A DNA stretch of 9,963 nucleotides, taken from contig JAIXZU010000098.1 of NCBI GenBank assembly GCA_027489415.1, positions 1 to 9,963 of the forward strand. Direction: 5' to 3'. The position numbers and the translations under genes were made by a program. This DNA comes from Alphaproteobacteria bacterium. Its GTDB lineage: Bacteria > Pseudomonadota > Alphaproteobacteria > UBA2136 > UBA6156. Positions within the stretch are counted from its first letter, which is position 1. Each line of letters starts with the position of its first letter. The notes beneath the pieces are model-generated. The model saw only the letters and a list, made by a program, of their open reading frames with translations. It did not search any database and was not told the DNA's origin. Positions 5,668 to 9,963 of this stretch are shown piece by piece.

Positions 5668-5701
5668 AAAACGGGCGGCCTTGAGGCCGCCCGTTTTTTT
5701 G
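5668..5701. terminator. Bidirectional intrinsic terminator
   Basis: A 13-bp perfect stem (5668-5680 with 5685-5697) encloses a TTGA loop. Seven T follow on the plus strand and four T on the minus strand. It closes paralogue B rightward and probably the SH3b gene (stop at 5722) leftward. Confidence 0.93.
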
Positions 5702-5721
5702 TGGGGTGTGCGAAGCTGGAG

Positions 5722-6000
5722 TTATTCCGGACGGATGTAGCGCCGGCTGACCCAGCCTTCCGTGTTGCCGTGGTAGATGTAGCACCAGCGGTATTCGCAA
5801 TGCGAGACAACAATGCCGCGGGCGTAGGGCGCCAGCATGCCGATGATGGGATAGCGGGTGGAGGGGCCGGTGCGGACGTTGAGGACGTCGTTGTAGGCGG
5901 TGTCCACCACCCGATAGGTACCGCGGGCTTCGGCGTAGGTGGCGGGAATGGCCCCGACCAGAAGAAGGGCGAGCGCTGTGCGCTGGAGGAGTGATTTCAT
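5722..6000 (-). CDS. Secreted SH3b-domain protein
   Basis: The product has 92 residues. Residues 1-23 or 1-25 are a signal peptide (MKSLLQRT, hydrophobic core, TYA or TYAEA cleavage), so it is exported. Residues about 29-90 make one bacterial SH3 domain. It has the usual LNVRTGPSTRYPIIG opening (40-54), a VVSHCEYRWCYI middle (64-75) and the closing GWVSRRYI (82-89). In the family such domains bind peptidoglycan or act as targeting modules. There is no attached catalytic domain, so this is a stand-alone binding protein. Cys68 and Cys73 are close enough to form a disulfide in the periplasm. AGGAG lies 8 bases before the ATG, and a good promoter (6045-6073) precedes it. It shares the hairpin at 5668-5701 as terminator. 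Confidence 0.9.
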   Translation of the reverse strand: MKSLLQRTALALLLVGAIPATYAEARGTYRVVDTAYNDVLNVRTGPSTRYPIIGMLAPYARGIVVSHCEYRWCYIYHGNTEGWVSRRYIRPE

Positions 6001-6044
6001 CTGTTGAACTCCTGTTCAAACGAGTGAGGTGCATTAACGTGTTG

Positions 6045-6073
6045 GTTAGATGACATTTTATGAGGAATGTCAA
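6045..6073 (-). promoter_or_regulatory. Sigma70-type promoter of the SH3b gene
   Basis: On the reverse strand there is a perfect TTGACA -35 (complement of 6068-6073), a 17-base spacer, and a TCTAAC -10 (complement of 6045-6050, four matches). The start would be near 6038, giving a leader of about 38 bases. Confidence 0.65.
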
Positions 6074-6088
6074 GCCGTAGACATGACA

Positions 6089-6112
6089 ACGGGCGGCTTT
6101 GAGGCCGCCCGT
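6089..6112. terminator. Third copy of the ACGGGCGGCC hairpin
   Basis: The arms are ACGGGCGGCT (6089-6098) and GGCCGCCCGT (6103-6112) around TTGA. It differs by one base from the stem-loop at 5671-5694 and has the same orientation. It lies 9 bases beyond the stop of the minus-strand membrane-protein gene, where a terminator is expected, but neither flank has a proper T run. Confidence 0.55.
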
Positions 6113-6121
6113 GGGAGTGCG

Positions 6122-6562
6122 TTAGGAGTGGTTTAAGCGTTTGGCGAACGGGCCCCATGTGTGGGGGACGAAGGCGCGCTTGAAGAGGTAAGAGCCAAGC
6201 CATGCCCCAAGTACCAAGCAGGCTATGGCGGGGGGCGAAGGGTCGATTCCAAGACCAAGCGAAGCATGGAGCGCGAGCACCCATGAGTAGCCGCCGCAAA
6301 GCACTACAAATGACAACCAGAGAAAAAGCTGGAAGCTGCTGTAGGCCGAAATTTCGGCTTCGAAACGGGTTGGATTGGCGACCAGACCGCTGCCGAACCC
6401 GAAGAGAAACAATAGACCTCCCGCTGCGCCGGTTGCACCAGCAGGCACCGAATGCCAGCCGTAATAAGTTGTGAGCAGCATGTAGATTGCGTGTGTGAAG
6501 AGCGCCAGATAGAGGGTGGCCGTGGCAAGCTGAAGGACGTTAAGGCGAGACAGGAACGACAT
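6122..6562 (-). CDS. Hypothetical four-helix inner-membrane protein
   Basis: I do not recognise the family. The 146 residues form four predicted membrane helices at about 11-33, 43-63, 76-101 and 110-130. The loops are short, with a basic C-terminal tail (KRAFVPHTWGPFAKRLNHS, 128-146) likely on the cytoplasmic side. Helix 2 is Gly-rich (GAAGGLLFLFGFGSGL), suited to close helix packing. There is no recognisable transport or catalytic motif. GGAG stands 6 bases before the ATG at 6562. It is separated from the neighbouring hydrolase by that gene's terminator, and a weak promoter overlaps that terminator, so it is probably transcribed alone. The hairpin at 6089-6112 lies just beyond its stop. Confidence 0.82.
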   Translation of the reverse strand: MSFLSRLNVLQLATATLYLALFTHAIYMLLTTYYGWHSVPAGATGAAGGLLFLFGFGSGLVANPTRFEAEISAYSSFQLFLWLSFVVLCGGYSWVLALHASLGLGIDPSPPAIACLVLGAWLGSYLFKRAFVPHTWGPFAKRLNHS

Positions 6563-6606
6563 GGCGGGCTCCTTTCCGAGCGTGGCGAAACGGTTGTGAT
6601 GAGATG

Positions 6607-6635
6607 GTTTTACAGGATTTTTAGGAGAGAGACAA
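6607..6635 (-). promoter_or_regulatory. Candidate promoter of the membrane-protein gene
   Basis: On the reverse strand TTGTCT (complement of 6630-6635) is followed by a 17-base spacer and TAAAAC (complement of 6607-6612), with four of six matches in each box. It directly abuts the T run of the upstream gene's terminator. Confidence 0.35.
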
Positions 6636-6636
6636 A

Positions 6637-6657
6637 GAAAAAGGCGCCTTTGGCGCC
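6637..6657 (-). terminator. Intrinsic terminator after the alpha/beta hydrolase
   Basis: On the reverse strand the arms GGCGCC and GGCGCC (6652-6657 and 6643-6648) enclose AAA and are followed by five T, C and three T. The stem is 18 bases beyond the stop codon. Confidence 0.85.
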
Positions 6658-6675
6658 CTTCCCTGCCCTGCCGGA

Positions 6676-7326
6676 TTAGCGGCCGGTTTTGCCCATTTCG
6701 CGTTGGATATAGGCGGCGACGGTGGCGCCGAGGTCGTCCTGCTGGTTGGTGAAGAAGTGGTCCGCACCGTTGATTTTGGCGGCGCTGATGGTGATGCCTT
6801 TTTGGCGCGTGGATTTCTTCAGGAGGTTTTCAGTGTCCGCAGCTGTGGTGATTTCGTCGTTGTTGCCGTAGATGACGAGGCCGGAGGTTGGGCATGGGCT
6901 GAGGAAGGAGAAGTCGTACAGACCGGCTGGCGGGGCGACGGCGATGAAGCGTTTGAGGTCCGGCCTCCGCATGAGCATTTGCATGGTAATCCAGCCGCCG
7001 AAGGAGAAGCCGGCGAGCCAGATTTCGGGCGCGTGGGGGTGGTTGGCGTGGAGCCAGTCCAATGCGGCGGCGGCGTCGGAGAGTTCGCCTACGCCGTTGT
7101 CGAAGACGCCTTCGCTGTTACCGACACCGCGGAAGTTGAAGCGGAGGACGGAGAAGCCCATGCGCACGAAGGTTTCGAACAGGCGGTAGGTGACCTTATT
7201 GTTCATGGTGCCGCCGTGCAGCGGGTGCGGGTGCAGGATGACCGCGATGGGGGTCTCCGGGTTCTTCTGGGCGAAGTACTTGCCTTCTAGGCGGCCAGCG
7301 GGGCCTTGGAATGTGACGTCGGGCAT
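6676..7326 (-). CDS. Alpha/beta hydrolase (COG2945-type)
   Basis: The product is 216 residues, the normal size for this compact alpha/beta-hydrolase group. Visible landmarks are HPHPLHGGTMNNKV (32-45), the FRGVGNSEG turn (65-73) and the nucleophile elbow GFSFG (106-110) with Ser108. The acid is Asp157 in GNNDE and the catalytic His is His190 in GADHFF. The triad therefore looks complete. The substrate is unknown; the family includes esterases and peptidase-like enzymes. No signal peptide, so cytosolic. The start is set at ATG 7326, with GAGG 6 bases upstream and a PDVTF opening. The frame continues upstream to 7407, but that extension is encoded by a tandem-repeat array and has no ribosome binding site. 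It is divergent from iscR, an arrangement I associate with alphaproteobacterial suf loci (not checked). Confidence 0.92.
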   Translation of the reverse strand: MPDVTFQGPAGRLEGKYFAQKNPETPIAVILHPHPLHGGTMNNKVTYRLFETFVRMGFSVLRFNFRGVGNSEGVFDNGVGELSDAAAALDWLHANHPHAPEIWLAGFSFGGWITMQMLMRRPDLKRFIAVAPPAGLYDFSFLSPCPTSGLVIYGNNDEITTAADTENLLKKSTRQKGITISAAKINGADHFFTNQQDDLGATVAAYIQREMGKTGR

Positions 7327-7335
7327 GGTTAACCT

Positions 7336-7373
7336 CGTAATTCGTGTTTTCGTGATTCGTGATTCGAATAATT
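7336..7373. repeat. CGTGATT-type tandem array upstream of the hydrolase
   Basis: The units are CGTAATT, CGTGTTTT, CGTGATT, CGTGATT and CGAATAATT, mostly 7 bases with length variants. It ends 9 bases before the hydrolase start codon on the opposite strand, so it would be in that gene's leader. Confidence 0.65.
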
Positions 7374-7460
7374 CGCGCTTATGGCATAGTGATGTTTGAA
7401 TTAGCAAGAAAAATCGTTTAAATATCTGATTAATAGTGTTTTATTAGGTGACTACTTAAT

Positions 7461-7477
7461 AACCCCTTAGTGGGGTT
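7461..7477. promoter_or_regulatory. Palindrome upstream of the iscR promoter, candidate operator
   Basis: The perfect inverted repeat AACCCC/GGGGTT has a 5-base centre (TTAGT). It ends 5 bases before the -35 box of iscR. The position suits a regulator site for iscR or the divergent hydrolase. I could not match it cleanly to the enterobacterial IscR consensus. Confidence 0.4.
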
Positions 7478-7482
7478 GGGTA

Positions 7483-7509
7483 TTGACGATTTGCGACTTT
7501 GGTTATAGG
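7483..7509 (+). promoter_or_regulatory. Candidate promoter of iscR
   Basis: TTGACG (7483-7488) is a five-of-six -35. TATAGG (7504-7509) is a four-of-six -10 after a short 15-base spacer; a 17-base spacer would give the poorer TAGGTT. Short spacers are seen in promoters that need an activator or are tightly repressed. Confidence 0.4.
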
Positions 7510-7545
7510 TTTACTGTATTCACGCCACCAACAAGGACTATGACT

Positions 7546-8043
7546 ATGCACCTTTCCACCCGCGGACGTTACGCGATTATGGCGATGTTGGATTTGGCCC
7601 AGCTTTCCGTGAGTTCCCCCCGCCCTGTGACACTGGCGCAGATTGCCGAGCGGCAGCAGATTAGCTTGAGCTACCTTGAACAGTTATTCGCGAAAATGCG
7701 CAAATCCGGTGTGGTGGATAGTGTGCGCGGGCCGGGCGGTGGCTATATGATTCCCAAACCCCTGAGCCTTGTGATGCTGGCGGACATTGTGAATGCCGTT
7801 GATGAAGTGATTGACCTGACGCGCTGCGGCGGCATGAGCGACCCCACAGCCCCCAAAGCCGGTGCAGGCTGCGTGCATGGTGGCAAGTGCAATGCGCATG
7901 ACCTTTGGACCGCGCTGGGTGGCCACATTGAACAGTTCCTGCGCCGCGTGAGCCTGCAGATGGTGCTGGATGGCGATTACGATGCGAATGAGACACCGCT
8001 TGCGCCGATGGTGTTCAGTGGCGTGCGCATTATAGAGAACTAA
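7546..8043 (+). CDS. iscR: Rrf2-family Fe-S cluster regulator IscR
   Basis: This 165-residue winged-helix regulator opens with the Rrf2/IscR signature MHLSTRGRYAIMAMLDLA. The helix-turn-helix covers about 28-50 (TLAQIAERQQISLSYLEQLFAKM) and the wing SVRGPGGGYMIPK (59-71). Cluster ligands are visible as Cys94, Cys109 and Cys115, followed by His118 in CNAHDLW, matching the Cys3-His pattern of IscR. The first two cysteines are 15 residues apart, wider than in E. coli. With a 2Fe-2S cluster IscR represses its own operon; without it, it acts on other sites. ATG 7546 is chosen because AAGGA stands 8 bases upstream and homologues begin here. ATG 7540 is only 2 bases from AAGGA, and the frame open from 7483 covers the promoter. 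The cysteine desulfurase follows after 28 bases in the same operon. Confidence 0.93.
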   Translation: MHLSTRGRYAIMAMLDLAQLSVSSPRPVTLAQIAERQQISLSYLEQLFAKMRKSGVVDSVRGPGGGYMIPKPLSLVMLADIVNAVDEVIDLTRCGGMSDPTAPKAGAGCVHGGKCNAHDLWTALGGHIEQFLRRVSLQMVLDGDYDANETPLAPMVFSGVRIIEN

Positions 8044-8052
8044 GTTCCAGAC

Positions 8053-8073
8053 GTTAGAAGCTAGAGGTTAGAT
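8053..8073. repeat. Three tandem heptamers forming the desulfurase RBS and start
   Basis: The units are GTTAGAA, GCTAGAG and GTTAGAT. The AGAGG ribosome binding site (8063-8067) falls across the second unit, and the first two bases of the ATG at 8072 end the third. A GGTGGCTGG/GGTAGCTGG pair continues into the first codons. Confidence 0.65.
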
Positions 8074-9187
8074 GGTGGCTGGGGTAGCTGGGCGGGTTTA
8101 TCTGGATTATGCGGCGACGGCGCCGCTGAGGCCGCAGGCGCGGGCGCGGATGGTGGAGTTGCTGGACCAATTTGGCAACCCCAGCAGTGTGCATGCCGAA
8201 GGGCAGGCTTCCCGTATTGTTATGGATGAGAGCCGCAGGCGGGTAGCGGATTTGATGGGTGTGCGGGCCGAGCGGGTGGTGTTCACGAGCGGGGGCACGG
8301 AAGCAAATAACCTTGCTTTACGTGGATTTATGGCCAAAAATTCAAGTAAAAGATTGCTTGTGAGTGCGGTGGAGCATGACTGTGTGCGCAACACGGGGAA
8401 AGTGCTTGGTGCGGGTGAGATACCGGTTGATAGCAATGGGATTGTGAAGCTTGACTGGCTTCAAGATGCGCTTACCGCCGGTGGCGTGGGGATGGTAAGT
8501 GTGATGCACGCCAACAATGAAAATGGTGTTGTACAGCCCGTGCAGGAGATTGCGGCGATCTGCAAGGCGGCGGGGGTGGTGTTCCATACCGATGCCGTGC
8601 AGACCGTGGGGCACCGGCCCGTGGATGTGGACGCGCTGGGCGCCGACATGCTGAGCTTTGCGGGACACAAGTTTGGTGGGCCCAAAGGAGTGGGTGTGTT
8701 GATTGTAAAAAGCGAGCTTGAGATGGATGCTGTGTTGACCGGCGGTGGGCAAGAGCGCAACCGGCGGGCAGGCACCGAGAACCTGATGGCCGTGGCAGGT
8801 ATGGTAGCGGCGCTAGAGGCGGCTGTAAGCCAGATGACAGACGAGCGTAAGCTTGCCGCCCAGATGAAAGATTACGTAGGCAGTGAGCTGCGTGAGCTTG
8901 GGCTGGATTTTGTGGGAAGCCGCGTGGACGGCGTGGAGCATGTGATTCAGGTAATTACCCCCGGTATGCGCGGTGAAGACGTGGTGATTGGCATGGACAT
9001 GCGCGGTGTGGCCGTAAGCCAAGGGAGTGCGTGTGGGAGCGGGCGCGTGAAGGAAAGCCATGTGTTGCAGGCGATCGGATACGGCGAGTTGGCTGGGCAG
9101 GCTGTGCGATTGAGCTGGGGGTGGGCCAGTGAGATGAGCGATGTGATGGCTGGGGTGCGGGCGTTGGGCTCGGTAGCTGGGAAGTGA
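8072..9187 (+). CDS. Cysteine desulfurase (NifS/IscS-like, class V aminotransferase fold)
   Basis: A pyridoxal-phosphate enzyme of 371 residues that takes sulfur from cysteine, giving alanine and an enzyme persulfide for Fe-S cluster assembly. Landmarks in order: VYLDYAATAPL (9-19), GNPSSVH (35-41), FTSGGTEANN (71-80), EHD with His102, the HANNENG block (146-152), HTDAVQ with Asp174, and SFAGHKFGGPKG with the PLP lysine Lys200. The RRAGTEN block (231-237) follows, then GSACGSGRVKESHVL with the sulfur-accepting Cys321. All key residues are present. The loop after Cys321 places it with group I (NifS/IscS) enzymes rather than SufS. The ATG at 8072 has AGAGG at a short 4-base spacing. It is translated from the iscR transcript and is the last gene before a strong terminator, so no suf or iscU gene follows in this operon. 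Confidence 0.94.
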   Translation: MVAGVAGRVYLDYAATAPLRPQARARMVELLDQFGNPSSVHAEGQASRIVMDESRRRVADLMGVRAERVVFTSGGTEANNLALRGFMAKNSSKRLLVSAVEHDCVRNTGKVLGAGEIPVDSNGIVKLDWLQDALTAGGVGMVSVMHANNENGVVQPVQEIAAICKAAGVVFHTDAVQTVGHRPVDVDALGADMLSFAGHKFGGPKGVGVLIVKSELEMDAVLTGGGQERNRRAGTENLMAVAGMVAALEAAVSQMTDERKLAAQMKDYVGSELRELGLDFVGSRVDGVEHVIQVITPGMRGEDVVIGMDMRGVAVSQGSACGSGRVKESHVLQAIGYGELAGQAVRLSWGWASEMSDVMAGVRALGSVAGK

Positions 9188-9197
9188 ACAGTGAACA
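9184..9197. repeat. Two tandem GTGAACA heptamers spanning the desulfurase stop
   Basis: Two perfect copies of GTGAACA. The first contains the TGA stop (9185-9187). Upstream GGTAGCTGGG resembles the sequence at the start of the same gene. Confidence 0.55.
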
Positions 9198-9201
9198 GAC
9201 T

Positions 9202-9230
9202 ATCCCCCAATTTCGGTTGGGGGATTTTTT
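9202..9230 (+). terminator. Intrinsic terminator of the iscR operon
   Basis: Perfect 9-bp arms ATCCCCCAA (9202-9210) and TTGGGGGAT (9217-9225) enclose TTTCGG, followed by T to 9230. It begins 14 bases after the desulfurase stop. Confidence 0.95.
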
Positions 9231-9249
9231 GTGTCCCCCCCTGCCCTAT

Positions 9250-9963
9250 TTACTGGGACTTGGCGGAGAGGGCTTGCTCCAGTTTATCCAGCCGCTGTTT
9301 GAGGAGTGCGTTTTCGGCTTTCAGGGTTTCGATTTCTTTGGTGTTGCCGAGGATGGCCTGATGGAGTTCCTTAATAGATTCGATAACAGGTGCAATGAGG
9401 CCGCGGTAGTTGACTTCCAAGAAGCCGTCATCCCCCTTCGTCACCAGGCCCGGGAACTGTTTCTGGACGTTTTGCGCGATGACACCGTAGTGGACCTCCC
9501 CCGGGTGTTTCTTCCATTGATAGGTTACACCATTGACGTGGATGAGTTTTTCCAGAGAGGGGCCGATGAGGTGGATCTCCTGCTTCAGGCGTTCGTCCGA
9601 TGCGCAGCCGCCGGTGTTGACGGTACAGCTGCCGCCAGTGCCTGCGGCGATGACGTTGTTGAGGTCTGCCCCGATATAGATGGAGGTGTTGCCGGAGGAG
9701 CCGTCCCCTACGTAGCCGATGCGGGTGTTCGCGCTATCATAGAACGCAAGGTAGGAGCCTGCGGCTGCGCCGCTGTTACCTGCTGTGAGGTAAATACGTG
9801 GACTGGTTGAAGAGATTTGAAGGTTAATTGTGGGTGATACGGAGCCAATCCCGACAAAGCCGTTGGCTGCGACTGTGAGAAGGTCCGTGGCAGCATTACG
9901 CACGCCGAATGCAGGGCGATTTGACAAGGCGGCAACCGAGGGGCTGATACGACCTGTGACAAC
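9250..9963 (-). CDS. Tail-fibre-like protein with C-terminal peptidase S74 chaperone domain (5' end beyond window)
   Basis: The frame is open to the right edge, so only the C-terminal 237 residues are seen. A TTG at 9927 in this frame is not a credible start. The first 110 or so visible residues are Gly/Ser/Thr/Asn-rich short beta repeats (GFVGIGSVSP, RIYLTAG, IYIGADLNN) as in trimeric fibres. SDERLK at about 122-127 opens a peptidase S74 (intramolecular chaperone) domain. Its Ser and Lys five residues apart form the family's self-cleavage dyad. It continues through YQWKK, VHYGVIAQNVQKQFP and VNYRGLIAPVIESIKEL, and ends in a coiled coil (about 195-237). In the family this domain trimerises the fibre and then cuts itself off before the Ser. 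Such proteins occur in phage tails and as bacterial surface proteins. Terminators are not evident beyond its stop. Confidence 0.9.
   Translation of the reverse strand, partial: VVTGRISPSVAALSNRPAFGVRNAATDLLTVAANGFVGIGSVSPTINLQISSTSPRIYLTAGNSGAAAGSYLAFYDSANTRIGYVGDGSSGNTSIYIGADLNNVIAAGTGGSCTVNTGGCASDERLKQEIHLIGPSLEKLIHVNGVTYQWKKHPGEVHYGVIAQNVQKQFPGLVTKGDDGFLEVNYRGLIAPVIESIKELHQAILGNTKEIETLKAENALLKQRLDKLEQALSAKSQ

Noticed and set aside
5561..6073. Minus-strand frame of 170 codons overlapping the SH3b gene
   Set aside because: Out of frame with a clear secreted SH3b protein and crossing the bidirectional terminator; low-complexity His/Arg/Pro composition typical of a shadow frame.
6703..7290. 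Plus-strand frame of 195 codons opposite the hydrolase
   Set aside because: The minus strand encodes an intact Ser-Asp-His hydrolase; the plus frame is antisense and biased to Gly/Glu/Val/Ala.
7327..7407. 27-residue N-terminal extension of the hydrolase
   Set aside because: The extra codons (FESRITKTRITRL part) are encoded by the CGTGATT repeat array. The ATG at 7326 has a ribosome binding site and the expected family N-terminus.
7459..7484. Enterobacterial type 2 IscR site upstream of iscR
   Set aside because: The left half resembles the recalled consensus but the right half does not, so only a palindrome is claimed.

Overview
The window looks like the chromosome of a Gram-negative bacterium, most likely an alphaproteobacterium. 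It has a tolQ-tolR-tolA-tolB cell-envelope operon, a cysteine-bearing IscR followed by a cysteine desulfurase, and a TolR that begins with a short Gly/His-rich leader of alphaproteobacterial type. Genus cannot be fixed from the sequence. No tRNA, rRNA, CRISPR array, transposase or integrase was seen.

Layout. (1) Bases 1-2731, minus strand: the Tol operon in the order tolQ, tolR, tolA, tolB, with tolB cut by the left edge. (2) 2732-3144: a long gap with a weak candidate tolQ promoter, short tandem-repeat arrays, and a good plus-strand promoter followed almost at once by an intrinsic terminator hairpin. (3) 3145-5701, plus strand: an island of four small genes. These are a lysozyme-like protein of the phage/secretion-associated NNNPGN type, a coiled-coil protein of unknown function, and two tandem paralogues of unknown function. 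The last three each have their own terminator. A 400-base gap inside the island carries two copies of a 48-bp direct repeat. (4) 5722-7326, minus strand: a secreted SH3b protein, a four-helix membrane protein and an alpha/beta hydrolase. (5) 7461-9230, plus strand: a palindrome and promoter, then iscR and a cysteine desulfurase, closed by a strong terminator. (6) 9250 to the right edge, minus strand: the C-terminal part of a tail-fibre-like protein ending in a peptidase S74 intramolecular chaperone domain.

How the genes work together. TolQ-TolR is the proton-driven motor, TolA the periplasm-spanning link and TolB the periplasmic partner that meets Pal, which is expected beyond the left edge. 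IscR would sense Fe-S status and control the cysteine desulfurase that supplies sulfur. The expected downstream suf genes are not here. The 3145-5701 island is accessory in character and its genes are largely unassigned.

The most unusual structural feature is a set of at least seven short arrays of degenerate 7- or 8-base units. They lie between genes but repeatedly overlap gene ends. One supplies the ribosome binding site and first bases of the cysteine desulfurase start codon, two contain stop codons, and one lies in the tolB signal-peptide region.
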